From Ascidia mentula (lineage: Eukaryota > Chordata > Ascidiacea > Phlebobranchia > Ascidiidae): a DNA stretch of 64,000 bases. Positions 46,461 through 59,300 of this stretch are shown here, in pieces. Numbering within the stretch: the first letter of the stretch is position 1; each line of letters starts with the position of its first letter. Location: positions 6,143,001-6,207,000 of the forward strand of contig OX387205.1 in NCBI GenBank assembly GCA_947561715.1. The letters run 5' to 3'. A model generated the notes under the pieces. That model saw only the letters and a program-made list of their open reading frames with translations, did not search any database and was not told the DNA's origin. Position numbers and translations under genes: made by a program.

Positions 46461-47412
46461 AATAAAGGTAACTTTAACGTGCTTTACAAACGTATTGACG
46501 CAGCCGTACGACACATTTTAAATCCTATTATGTATTAAGGTAAACAACTAAAGTAATTTCCACAGGAATCCCTAAATTTTGACATTCGTACTCAAAGCGC
46601 ATTGCCAATAACAAGTAACACAAGTACGGAAGTGATATTTCAATGCGAAGCATTGCATATCTACCAAACTAGGCATAACACATGCATAGAGAACATAGAA
46701 AACAATCGGAAGTTTTTTGCCCAAAACAGTACTGTAACATCACAGTGTGCTACACAGAAATAGGTAACGTACGAAACAAAATATCTTTTAAGGAAAGATC
46801 CTGCATTATTTTTAACACAGCCCTGGAATCCTATTGTCATTTATCAATGCCCCGACAATACGTAATTTTAATCGCTGGTGGCATTGTTGCTATAAAACGG
46901 CATTGTCATTAAAGAACGGCGAATGCACGTATGAAGCTCATGGACACAGTGTACCACAAAGGGGGTCACGTTTTCGAAATTGTTTTCGCTGATTGCCTAA
47001 AACTACACTGCACTTCATATCACCGCATGGTGAATAAGGCAGTTATTGGTATACTTCATAAAGCCTTCTCCGATGTGTTACGTAAAAGACGGAGTCCGCG
47101 CAGTTGCCGAACGCGTTCTCCCAGGAACTACAGGAGAGGAGAGTTTGGGTCTGATATCAAGAGACTTTAGAGAATTGACCATTGTATCGCCACAATGGTC
47201 TGTTTTCGTGTCTTGCTTGACCGCTGACGCCGCACGGCTACTACAAATCAGAATACAAACATATTTAAAAAAAAATCTGTGTATCATTTAAATAAAAATG
47301 ACTCACCTAAGTACAGGAGTAGTTGAATGGTTGTATGGAGACAAACCAACTAACGTTGTTTTCACAACTGCAGGAAGAAGTCGGGAATCAGTTCTGTCAG
47401 CAAATACAGCGT
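46461..47412. other. Convergent intergenic space between CAP and TTLL4 genes
   Basis: Contains the two 3' untranslated regions. A plus-strand open frame at 47046-47291 and its neighbours lack domains or splice support. Confidence 0.4.
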
Positions 47413-50400
47413 TTAGTTGGGAAAACACAATTGCCCGTTCAGACAGACGTAAAATTGGCATACTTCAGTTTGGTGCATATAATTCAAAAATCTTGGTAAC
47501 CTGGGGGATGTGTAGGTTTTGTGTTGGTTGAGGTTTGCGGCGTTCCAGATATGTTCCAATGGAATACTTGCAGGATCCATGTCAGCATAGGAAAGGTGCA
47601 AACCTCTTCGGCAGAATGATTCGAGGAGACTATGAGCTAAACATAAACCACCAACAAATATTTTACAATACAAAAAAATGAAAAGTAATAAAATCTGTAA
47701 AAAATAAAACATCCACAAAAGAGGACGTAGCTGGAAACCAACCTCTAGTTTTTTGGTGCTTGTATTTCACTTCCCAGGCATGAAGAAGTACGTTATAATA
47801 ACGCGGCTGTTCGAAATATTGTAGGTACTTTCTGCACAAACAAGGCCTTAATTAATAATATATGTAGCGGGCCAAAGTGAAATGCCAGTGGTTCAACAAC
47901 AAAGCGTCAAAGGAGAATTCGCAAAAATAAACAAAACAGTTTCATATTTGCATTTGTTTCCTGCAAGTTAGATATACACTTTTCGAAATACCATTTATCG
48001 AAACTTAACTTCGAAACATCAGCTACAAATAGACAACAACAGTAAGATGGAACCAAACAGTATTTTTATCTTTGTACAAAAGAAAGACACAAAATTGACT
48101 GACTTGTTAGTGGAGGGAAAAATTCGATGAAACCTTCCACTTCGGGCTGCTTCGTCATCACTCTCTACCAACATTCTTATGTCGTTGACAGTTAATGTGT
48201 CCAGCATGAATGAGATAAGCTCTTGCTGCAACAGTAATTAAGTATTAGAAACATGATTCATTTGGGGGCCTCTGACGACAATGTTTAAGCTTTTGCTTGG
48301 CCATACTGATTCCACCTTGTTTTAACCGTTTGGTGGTCAAGATCGTCTACAATAGTCACACCAAGCTGCACTGGTGAGATCTAATAGGTCGAAACAGTGG
48401 CCATCTGCCTGAAGTTCACATAATTATTTAGTTGGCTTAGATACATATGATAGGTGTTTTCACTTGCGCACGTGCGTTGGGAAAGTAAAAGTAAATATTC
48501 GAATAGGAAGATAACATCCCATTATGCAATAAGAGCGCATAAAAAATGTACAATTATCAGGGTTACAAAGAAGCAAACTTAAGCAAAAGTCCACCTCATC
48601 TGCATGCTTGTAATGTTGTGCGAAGTAGGTATGCTTTGCTCTACTGTCTGGTGAAATCTCTTGACTTTGCTTGCGTTTGTCCTGACTGAAACTTGTAGCA
48701 GCGGACACAGCCGAAGATGGACTGACAAAAAAATATGGAAAAATTTAACATGTGACTTGAAGTTATTGTTTAAAAGACTTGCTGATGTTTATAGATTGTT
48801 AATTAATTAATTAATATAGGTTGAGGGTGCTTGTCAGCAGACCATTACTTGTTTCCATTGTTTGGAGTGGGAGCATTCGCCTGAATTTGCTTTTTGTCGG
48901 GTATTAGAAATCCAGCCAAGTTGAACATATCCTTCACCATGGGGCCTTTGATTTCCACGTCTAGGGTTGAATTCGAATGAAGACTGCACAAAGTTTCCAC
49001 ATACGGTCACGTGTTTAAGCAAAACACTCAAGTTCGCCTAGAAGTGCTGTTTGAGTGAAAAGCGCGACAAACTATGTCGAGATGTATGTTTGGAAAAATG
49101 TACGCCATACATACCAGCCAATCATCACACGATTTCATAAGTTACTACACATTCTGTCTCCTTTTCGTTGTACGCACTATTTTGTAAAAGTTTTTACGCA
49201 CTTTAGGCGTCACTTGCGATTGTGAAATGGATGTTGTTGAATTAAAAAGTACCAACCTTGGAGAAATATTTACTTCCAAAACCCACGGTCGTAATCGGTC
49301 GTCCAACATAATATCGAAGCCAAACAATTCATGGCAACAATACCGACGTCGACAGTTTGATTTTATCAAACTGTTTGTGAACTGGTCCACACTAAATTAA
49401 ACAGGGTTTAAAATTGCTAACAACAATTAATCTGCTATGTTTGCATACCTGATTATAGTTTTAATAACAATTTCTTTCATTTGTTCCCAAATCTTGTCAG
49501 GGTTAATTCCTTGGTCTCGCAGATATCCCCATAAAGCCTTTAGACTCCTAAACAAGTGTTACAGAAACAAATTTGAAAACAGCTGGGGTCCATTCTTAAG
49601 TAAAAATCACATAATTAATCTGCAAAAGTAGTTCCATAAAAAACAATGGCTCGAAATTTTGAAACATTAGAAATACCAATATTTTTAAAGAATAAACCAA
49701 ATATAAAATAATGAGTAGTACTTTGTTTGATTTAATTAATAAGTAACAGTGATAAAAATTAGCAGTGGGGAAGAGAAATTACATCAACACCATATGCATA
49801 CTGGCACTACCTACCATTTGTGACCCTGACAAATGCTGGCATCATCATTTTGCTTAAAGTCACCAGACTTTTTGTTGATGCTGTAGTTAGTGAGATGCAT
49901 GTAACGGTTGCTTAAATGTTTCATTGAGGAAGAATACCTGCAAAATATAAAATATATGTTGTACATAAATCACACAGCGTTTTTCTTAGTTGTCTTACTT
50001 GCATGTTGCAAATCGTACCAATCCATCATCAAAGAGGTAGATACGCAGTGGGTCAAATGAAGTAACATGTACGTACAATCGTAAATCAAACTTGCTTCCA
50101 TTGATGAGGTATGGGCGTGACAAATATCTAACACAATGCAATTTAAATGATGAAAGAGGCCAGTAAAGCTTTTTAGTTCAATGAAGTCTAAATAAACATA
50201 CTTCACTTTAATGAACTAACGAACTTGATATATTAAGATATAGGACATACTTCTGAACAAGAATAGGTTTCTTAGTGGGAACTTGATTCCATTTGTGAAT
50301 AACTTTGATGCCAATACCACGAGCAGATGCAGGCTAAAGTCAAAATGTAAAACATAGCCAATGGGCCTTTATTTTTACCAAACTACATGGTACTTACTGG

Positions 50401-53400
50401 TTTAATAATGTATTTTTGTTTAGTTCCACTTTCCTCCCATGCATTTTTAAGAAGCTTTTTGTCCCAAGGCAATACATATGACTGTGGAACAAATCCAAAC
50501 TCCTTTTTACCAAACCTTGTCTAAAAGCAAAGGTCTGAAGTAATATATTCCTAATAGTACAATAGCAGGTTTAAAACGGACCACCCAACCAACCTGCATA
50601 CGGGATATGTTTCTCCACAATCTATCCTTTCTTCCCAATTGAAAAGATCCAGGAAAATGATTAATCTACATTATAAATAATTTAAACTTATGGCAAAAGT
50701 TTTTTTTTCACTTTTTTAGTTGTTATGTCACAATTTAAGGGATTTTGACCATAATGCCTAAACTTCTTGCATGGGATATTTTACGTTTTTGTCAGCGTTA
50801 ATAGGGTGAGGTATATCATTTCAAGCACCCTATGAATATTGGTATAATTTAACAGTTAATTTTAGATAAAATTAGCAGATGCAAAATTAAATGTTTATGC
50901 CATGACAGGAACAATGTTTTTTAATAACCAATATGCTTTAGAGCACTATTAATAGATTTACGCATAATTCTGAAAATAAAGAGACTGGCCCATGCTGTTC
51001 AAAATATTTAAATGACGCGTGGTTGGTCTTGCTTCAGGATTATATGGAGACCTGACTGTAGTCACAGATTTGTAGATAAGGCACAGATTATAGATAAGGG
51101 ATTATGTATCATGTTAAATAAATAAAACATGTCATTGTTTTCATCAGTATGTGCCAGTCTCTTTATTCTCACAATAGGCTTGATCGAATTATTTAGCAAA
51201 ACATTTGTGTCTTGCAATTGCTTTCTTTTCAAAAATGTGGCCTGCAACATGCTTTTATTTTAAATGGTTTTTAAGGGACAACAATAAGAAAAATCTTAAA
51301 AAGAAACTTACTTTTTGGTATTCTCTGAGAGATCTAAATCCATTTGATTTCATGTGTTTGCCAAAATACCCAAGCCAATCATGGTTCTCTAAAATTTGTG
51401 CAAACACTTATTGCCTAAATACAGACTTTCAAACTTTGTTACTTTCCAACCATTTCTATAATAACACCCCCATAATTTTGAAACAGTAAACAACAAATAT
51501 TTGCTAACAATTTGCATTGTATTCAAATCAACAATCTTACTTTTAGAAGCTTTAAATCCTGATCTCATGACAGTATGTCGAACAACAATAGGTGTTATAC
51601 TGCTAACCTTCCATTTCAGTAATTTTCTAATCTCAGTTGGTAGAGGTTCAACTAAAAGTTTTTTTCAGAAAAGAAGTCACACAATTTATAATATTCCTTT
51701 TCACAAAAAATAGTTTAAAAATATTTTGCATTACTTCATTGACTTTTAAGAATAGAAGGATCTAAAACTGATTTATAACTTGGCACCTATGCTGATATTA
51801 AAGCTTGAATTAACTCTTACTACACAACACCTACTTTGTTCATGTTTAGTTGCAAAGTTAATGACAGGTGGACAATTGCTGAACAAACTTCTTATAACAG
51901 AAGGTTTGATATCACCACTATCCACAGAAGAATCGGTAGGTTTCACAACAATATGTGAAACACTTGTTGAAACAGAATATTCTGAACCTAATAACAATTG
52001 ATATTAGGTCCACATTTTATATACACAGAACCACACACCACAACCTCCTTCTGAGGCAGCATCCACATCTTCACCACATCCATCATCTTCGTCAAGTGAT
52101 GCTACCACTTGGTCATTATAATCTGAATTATCATCATCAGGACAGTACTCTCCTGTGCCAATATCACTGTCATTGTCTTGGCAACAGCTCATACCATCAA
52201 CCTACCGCAAACAATGTTACAAAAATCATGACTGTGTTTTATAACTTGAGATTTTTCAATTTTTCACTTACAAGTTCATCTATAAATTCAGTGTCACAGT
52301 TTTCTTCACCATCAATTTCAGAATCATTTTCTTCATAATCAAATTCATTTGCAACTTCTTCAACAGGAGAGCTCTCAGAGATATTGTCTTCTCCATCTCC
52401 TGGCTGTCTTGTGCTGAAGATATTAACAACACAACAGGTTTAAAATACATTTATCCAATAAGTACAGTACATGTCAGTAGAAACATTAAGTTACATAAAG
52501 GTCTACACCAGTAGTTCCCAAACATTTCCATGTACGACACATTTTACTGACATACAATAACATATTAATTGTAACAAAATTCCAAGTTTTTATTTATTGA
52601 GTAATTGAAATTGAAGTAACCTTGGAAATTTTACTATGCAAACATTTTTAGAAGGTAGTGTCTCTTTACCCAGGAGTGTCACAAATAATTGTGCAGAACC
52701 CTGAAAATCCTAAAGCAATGCACAGTTAGGCAACCACTGATCTGCACACATAGAAAAACAACTAAGCACACAGAAATGTACAAATATTTATGAACTATAA
52801 AAGCTTACATAAATCTTGACATGTTTGATTTCTCCAAATCTCCATCAGTTGGTTCTAGATTTTCATTATCTGCTCCATCACCGCATGACCTGCCAACAAA
52901 TGATTTTTATTGTAAACAACATTATTATCCAAAGCATGGTTTAGAGCACCGTCCAGATTTTGACAGCAAGGTTCCATTCCCACTGTCATTGCTACTTTTT
53001 CGTGAGGTGAGTAAACCACTTTCCTCCAACATTACTGGACTGAGCAAAGACATCTCTTTTCTTCCAAGGGGATTCGGTAGTTTCGCTTTCTTTACTGAGT
53101 TTATAGGAAGTCTTGGCACTGTTGGGCTACTGGTAAATATTTCTGTTGTTTCATTTCCATTGCTGGATTTAACTGCTGAATTTTTTTTCTTGCTTTTGGC
53201 ACTGCCAGCAAGTCTAAATCTCCTGTTTGAAAAGTTTTTTTGAAGAGGTGATCTTGTTGGGGAATTTGTATCAGAACTTGCTTCATAGGCTAATGTTCGT
53301 CCCTTGAAGTGCTTTGCTGAATGAGCCCGCAGCTTATCATGTCCATCATGCTGATGGCGATATGAGTTTAGTGTTTTAGGACTATTATGAACTGTAAATG

Positions 53401-54762
53401 AATCATCTAAAACTATTCTGGACTTTTGGTTAGGTATGCTGCTCACATGTCGGGATGAGTAAATATTCTGAGCTGCACCAGAGCTGTTCGAAAAATATCT
53501 AGGGGAACCTCCATTGTATGCAAGACTTGGTTTCAATTTATTTTTTAAATTTCTTGGTTGTAGTTTGGATAAAGAGCCATTTTGTAACACTTTGACATTC
53601 TTAGATGTAAAAGTTCCTCTGTCTGTTGTTACTAATGGTTTAGACCTTGGTTTTTGATTAGTTATTTCCATCTCTTTTAAACTATGTGCAGGTGGATTTA
53701 GACCAACAGCTAAACTTTGAAAGCCATCCTTGTTTTTAGGATTGGGGCCATTGACATTTGGGCAACTTTTACTTTCTGGTAAAGTATCAGGAAGTGGAAA
53801 ATGCCTTGGAGAACATTCCTGTAAGCCCATTTTCTTCGGGCCATCTGTCACAAGTCCAGGACTGGACGAAGCATGTCTTAAAGGCATGGTTGACCGTTGA
53901 ATGTATGAATTTGTGGTGTTGGTGGAAGTGCTTACACCCGGTGCCACATGCCTAGAGCTACCTGGTCGTGATGTAGGACTCGTAGGCAATAGGCTATGAG
54001 ACCATGTCTGATAACTTAATGACTTTGATACTGAGCTGGTGTAAAGTGCACTTGCAGAGTAAGGGAATGCCTGTTTTGGTGCTACATCACCTCCAAAATG
54101 TACAGAAGTGCTTGTGATAGGCATAGAGCTTGCAGCAACCTCTGTAGGCCTGTTTTTACTCATTTCTACTATATCAACAACATCAAATTTTGAACATCCA
54201 GGTGCAACTGTACTTAAAGGATATTGCTGGATGGTAGCACTGGCAGCAAGCAGATTTTTAAATGGATTAAACTGTAAAGAATTGTTTGGACCTACAACAA
54301 GTTCTGTAGTGTTTGGTGCAGAAACTTGGTTTGAAATAAAGGCACGGTTTGTTGAAACTTCACCAATTGTCCCATAGGCAGGTGAAGAATCCTTTAATGA
54401 TCTGAAAGTAATTTCAGTTTCAACCATTTCTTTTTATGAAAGGTAAATATGACTGAACACAAATACAAACCAAATTTTTCTAATTTTTAACATAAACATG
54501 CAAGACCCACTAACCTGGATGTCACACGGTAACTTGTTTTTCTAATGTCAGCCTTTAATTCTATTGGTGGAGGCCCAACAGATGTACGGTACTTCAAAAC
54601 TGGTCTATCAAGGAAATCCAAATAGTTGGATTTATTCACAATCTGTGCTTCAGAGAGTTCCTTTAACTTTTTCTCCAAACTGAGTTTGCCTACCATCGCA
54701 TTTTTCTCTGCAACTGACTTTTGCTGCTGAATGATTTCTTGCGGCTTGAGCATTGTGACCAA
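47413..54762 (-). CDS. TTLL4: Tubulin polyglutamylase TTLL4-like
   Basis: Twenty exons, all in phase: 54762-54515, 54401-52950, 52889-52809, 52413-52272, 52201-52045, 51987-51835, 51651-51541, 51388-51312, 50665-50594, 50520-50398, 50333-50251, 50127-49999, 49937-49815, 49547-49449, 49391-49257, 48983-48849, 48721-48595, 48225-48104, 47831-47743, 47636-47413; 1,293 residues. The first ~690 residues are Ser/Pro-rich and disordered, then strongly acidic. The TTL catalytic core (about 725-1085) shows [40 protein letters not shown] (ATP loop), [31 protein letters not shown] and [13 protein letters not shown] to [13 protein letters not shown]4 adds glutamate chains to tubulin tails and to other acidic proteins such as nucleosome assembly factors. 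The C-terminal [15 protein letters not shown] block supports TTLL4 over TTLL5. The exon 2 donor (GTGCTC) is weak. Human TTLL4 is of similar size. Confidence 0.9.
52509..52739. mobile_element. hAT-like MITE in a TTLL4 intron
   Basis: A 231 bp segment begins CAGTAGTTCCCAAAC and ends with the inverse of CAGTGGTTGCCTAAC (12 of 15 positions match). Flanking octamers GTCTACAC and ATCTGCAC match at six of eight positions, as an aged 8 bp target duplication. Terminal CAG..CTG and 8 bp duplications are typical of hAT elements. It has no coding capacity. Confidence 0.6.
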
Positions 54763-55789
54763 ACATTTTTTACATAAAACAAATATTTTCCTTTTTACCC
54801 AGCATACCCAAACAAACTAATCTGAAAAAAAGCATCTTAATAATCCACACCATTTTTCTCAGAAGTTGTTTTAACTTAACTAAAAGCAATATAGTTTGTT
54901 GTATGTATGATCCACAGGCAATAGTTTGCTCACCCCTAGTAAGATACAAATAAATGATAACCTTGATTACAACATATTCTTTTATATAACTTTATGATCT
55001 GCATCTGTTAATTGTGTATCTTTTATCATCAACTTGTTTAAGTCATGTACCCACATAAATTGCAGGTCATTGCGAAACAACAAAACTCGAACAATCACCT
55101 ATAAATGCTAACCAATTTATACATAAAACCTCTGAGTGCATTGAATTACGCCTAGACATCCTGTCTCAATGCAAACCTGGGTCTCTTTTTCCCTTGAGGT
55201 GAGGTCAGATGTAATACGATACTCACACGGTCAGATATTTGTTATAAAAGGACAGTGTTTGATAACATACTGTCTGGGATATTTGATCTGTTTATATCGT
55301 GCGCATGACAGGGATCATATAAATGATACATGTACACTGTTTCCATAGCCATATTTAGTTAATCAACAAGTGCTTGTTACCCGCCACGGGTCAAATACCC
55401 CCACATATTTAAACATCAACAAAACAAAAAGATAATAACACAGACGAAACCTGAAACGTTTCTTTCCGATTTTGTGAAGGATTCAGCGGCCGGCGTTCAC
55501 ACACAATGGAGAGCATTTTTTTTACGTCGCCTATGCCTCTGGTGGTGGCTTTATTAATCACTAGGCAACCGATATTTATTTTTTAAATGGAACAATCTTT
55601 TTCATGTAACACTTCACCGATAAACAAAACCTTGGAAGTTGCTTTGAGTGCATAACGATATTTCCGGAAAACTTTAATGTACAACGTTCATCATAAAAAG
55701 CTTTTCAAAAAATAGACCGAAACGGAATAATATACACTACTTTGAAAAAAATCACGTCTGAACAGCGTTTCAGCACAGTTTGACTGGTA
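54763..55789. other. Upstream region of TTLL4, no gene seen
   Basis: Should contain the TTLL4 promoter and 5' untranslated exons. No open frame with domains on either strand. Confidence 0.4.
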
Positions 55790-56188
55790 CCGTATTTTAC
55801 GGACCATTAAGCGCACCCGATTATAAGGCGCACTGTCAATAAATTGCTTTGATTAGTTTTTTGTTCATACATAAGGCGCACCGGGCTATAGAACGCAACG
55901 TATTTTAAGGAGTATGGGTTACCGTATAAAGCTCATTAAACAAAAACTTGTTACGTAATAAATGTAAGCAAGTCACAATAGTATGAATATCACAGTTGCT
56001 AGTTGCTTTTACCGTAGTTTATTGTGTAAGACGGTGGTTTATTTATAATAGTATCGGTACTGGTTTTGAGTGTAGGCAATAAAGCAGTACTTGATCCATA
56101 CATTAGGCGCACCGGCTTATAAGGCGCACGATCAATTTATGAGGAAAAAAAAGGATTTAAGTTGCGCCTTATGGTCCGTAAAATACGG
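55790..56188. mobile_element. 399 bp MITE with ~25 bp terminal inverted repeats and TA flanks
   Basis: The left end CCGTATTTTACGGACCATTA and the reverse complement of the right end CCGTATTTTACGGACCATAA agree nearly perfectly, and the repeat continues into AGCGCA/GGCGCA. The dinucleotide TA flanks both ends, as for Tc1/mariner-type insertion. The motif ATAAGGCGCACCGG recurs inside the element. Sequences of this 'ATAAGGCGCACC' type are widespread in animal genomes as non-autonomous DNA elements. It has no coding capacity. Confidence 0.75.
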
Positions 56189-56314
56189 TAATTGGCAAAT
56201 TCCTAAATGGCCAATTTGCTGTAAGCTGTAGCATGTTTTCATCAACTGAAAGCGAGATAACAACATTCGAATTATTTATTTCACATAAAATTTAATTTGC
56301 AGCACAGTGCATAA

Positions 56315-59300
56315 TTATTTGTATAAATTGCGGTTGCTCGGGTGATTGGGAACAAGCGCCGATGTGAGAGCCGAAGCAAGTTTCGACTCAATCATTTCAC
56401 GATAGTAGGCTTGTGCTGCTTCTCCACTGCCTGAAGCTGAACCAGGCGAGTTTCTATTCCGATGGGACTTGTTGGATATTTTAGATTGGGCTTGTATCTG
56501 ATTATCTCTGAATAAACTCCTAACCATGCTGTCAATTTTATCTTCTAGCATCTCATCCATGGTGCTGCTGGTCCGCGAAAGAGAAATAGGCAATGGTGAC
56601 TGCTGTGTAACTTCTCGTCTTCGCCCACTTTTCGAATAATATCGATCACGAGTGTGTTTGATTTTTTTTGAAGCGCTTCGTCTGGTAGTGTCATAATCAG
56701 AATGACAATCACTTATTTTTGACCGCCGAGCAGTACCAGGCGACTGAATGAAATCATCATCCCAAACTTAAAAAAGATTAACATTGGTTAAAATTTGTGC
56801 ACAGCCCAGAATTGTGAAAAAACAATACGCAGAACAATACAAGGTATTGCATGACAAATCTCAGCTATCATTTTTATATCGATCAAAAAGGTCCAATGGC
56901 ATCGTATTGCAGCCAAGATTGATAAGCTCGATTTTTGTATCTTGATTCGTTAGGTAAAAAGTGGTTGCGATCCAGCTTGGCTGTAAGATTTTAATTGCCG
57001 TATAAAGGCCAACTTAGCCTACTACTGAAACCTAATGCCACTAGCTTTATTTAGGGCTTAGTCAAAAGAAAAATATTTAAATGCGTAATATCAATTGGTA
57101 AATTAATGCAAAATATATTTTATTCGTAAATGTCATACACAATCCAAACATATTTTTCGCCAAATAACAAAAATAGATTAGTAGACATACGTTTTACTTC
57201 ACATAAAAATAACTGCAGTTCATAAAGCAAAAAGTCTCTTCTGGCAATGCTAAACACTAAAGTTCCAAAGCGCACAAAACTCCTATGTACAAAAAAGAAC
57301 AACGATAAGCAGCGTTTTTCACAGTTTTATGGGCTTGGAAACTTTATCTCGCTGTTGTTGCATATTTATGAAGTACCCCTTGGTCGAAAAATAAATAAAT
57401 AGAGTTTTGCTGTGCCAGAAGAGCCGTTTTGTGTTGTGAACATCCACCTGAAGGCGTCAGTAACATATTGTAAATCACCATTGTAAAAGTCATCTTGAGA
57501 AGAAAAGCTTCTTAAATTTCCAGACACGGTTTGAAGCTCAGTGCAATGATCAGACGCCATACGATGGTAAGGTGAGGGAATATGTTTAATACTTTTCAAC
57601 GATGAAGCCATCTAAATATTAGTAAGTGGCAGATTTATTCATATAGATACGCCGGTAAAAGAAAAGTCGTGAAAATTTACATTTGTATCCGTTTTCCACA
57701 AAAGCTGTGGAGAAGGAGCGGCTTTTGATCTTGGAAAAGTTCCGCTGCTAGGTACTGTCAACTCATTGGATGAAAATGAACCCTATAACACAGTAATAGA
57801 ATATGTTGTTACATACGTATCCAAAAAGTAAAGGGTAATAAAATAGTTAAATGATATGTCACAGCCTTTTCATACTTTGACACCAATGCCTTCGTCGGTG
57901 AAGATGTCCAGCGCATTTTCATTATTCCCGCCAAACATAAAATTCTCCCCTCCAGGACCAAGATTTATACCCTGATACATATTTGCAGACCCATAATTGT
58001 TTAATTCCCATTTTGATTTTACTTCATCTTCTTCGACCTGTTTGTTTTCAGGTTCTTTACTGTCGTAATCGTCATGTTGAAATATTATTGGATAAGTATT
58101 TTCCGATGTACAGCTTTTTTTGGATTGTGGGGTGGGGAACATGACAAAGTCCTGTTTCAACGGCTTCGTGTCTCGCAGACGTGTTGTCTCTTTTTTGGGT
58201 CTTATTACTTTTTTGACTTTCGGTTGAAAATCATTCCCGTAAAATGAAGAATAAGCGTTGTCTATGAAGTCAGTGTCTTCATCCAACATTTCAGTGGACG
58301 ACTTTGACGACTTACTCAAACTAGAATAAATATTATATAAGAATGAGTGAAAAAATCAAAAATCAAAAGTGTATGAATCACTAACTTCGAACTGCTCGTT
58401 GCTATGCTTTTCCAAGTTTCGTTTGAAGTGGGAAGCACTTTAGGCCCCATGACGCAAGATGTGCCTTGTATTCCTCCGTATGGATCATACGCCACGTCCC
58501 ACTGGTATTTGTTAAGTTTTACTTCTGAAAATTGCGTTTCTTATTAAAAATAATGAATATTGAATTAGAACCAAACAAAGATTTTCGCCAGCTTTCATTC
58601 ATATTTGAACAATGTCAACACCCTGCATAGAAACAGACTAATTGAGTATGAAAATAATTACTTCCTAGCGATTCCAGCAATGCACTGAGGACTGGGTTCG
58701 CAAAACCAACGTTTAAATAATTCACTTAGTTTGTAAACACATGCAAGTGACCTTCTTTGCTTGGACTTTTCTGCTTGCTTCCCCTACCCGATGAGGATGA
58801 CCTGTGACTAAAATATTTTCGGTTATTGCAGTGGCAATTATCTTGACTGGAATGTCAGTTCTAATTACGAGATTGTTATAATTTTATATATGTACCTGTC
58901 TGTGCGAATGGAATGACGTTTCTGCAAAAACGAAAGATGCATAGCAAAGTTGCAGTAATATTTTATGCAATGGCATGTAAACTTAATGACCTAGCAAAGT
59001 TGCACTTACAGTTTTAATTAACGTATTAATAGACACCAACACACACAAAAAGTATTTGTTCATTAGTTCACGGAGCCAAAACCTTCCATCAAGATACAAA
59101 CTTACAAGTCGTTCGCTTGCAATAGCTGACTGGATACTTTCAATAGATTTAGATGTCTTTCGTCGGACATATTCATCTACAACATACAAATGCACCATTT
59201 AGAAACCCTAGCTCTACCCTAGCACAGGAAAATGTTTAAACCCACTTGCATCAGTGCATTGAAAGGATTGTTCCATGTAAAAAGCTGCCGGATCAAATTC

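Noticed and set aside
47046..47531. Plus-strand frames between CAP and TTLL4
   Set aside because: The first has no domain or splice support; the second is antisense to the last TTLL4 exon.
52821..53243. A 140-codon plus-strand frame
   Set aside because: It is the antisense of the large TTLL4 exon, which has domain and phase support.
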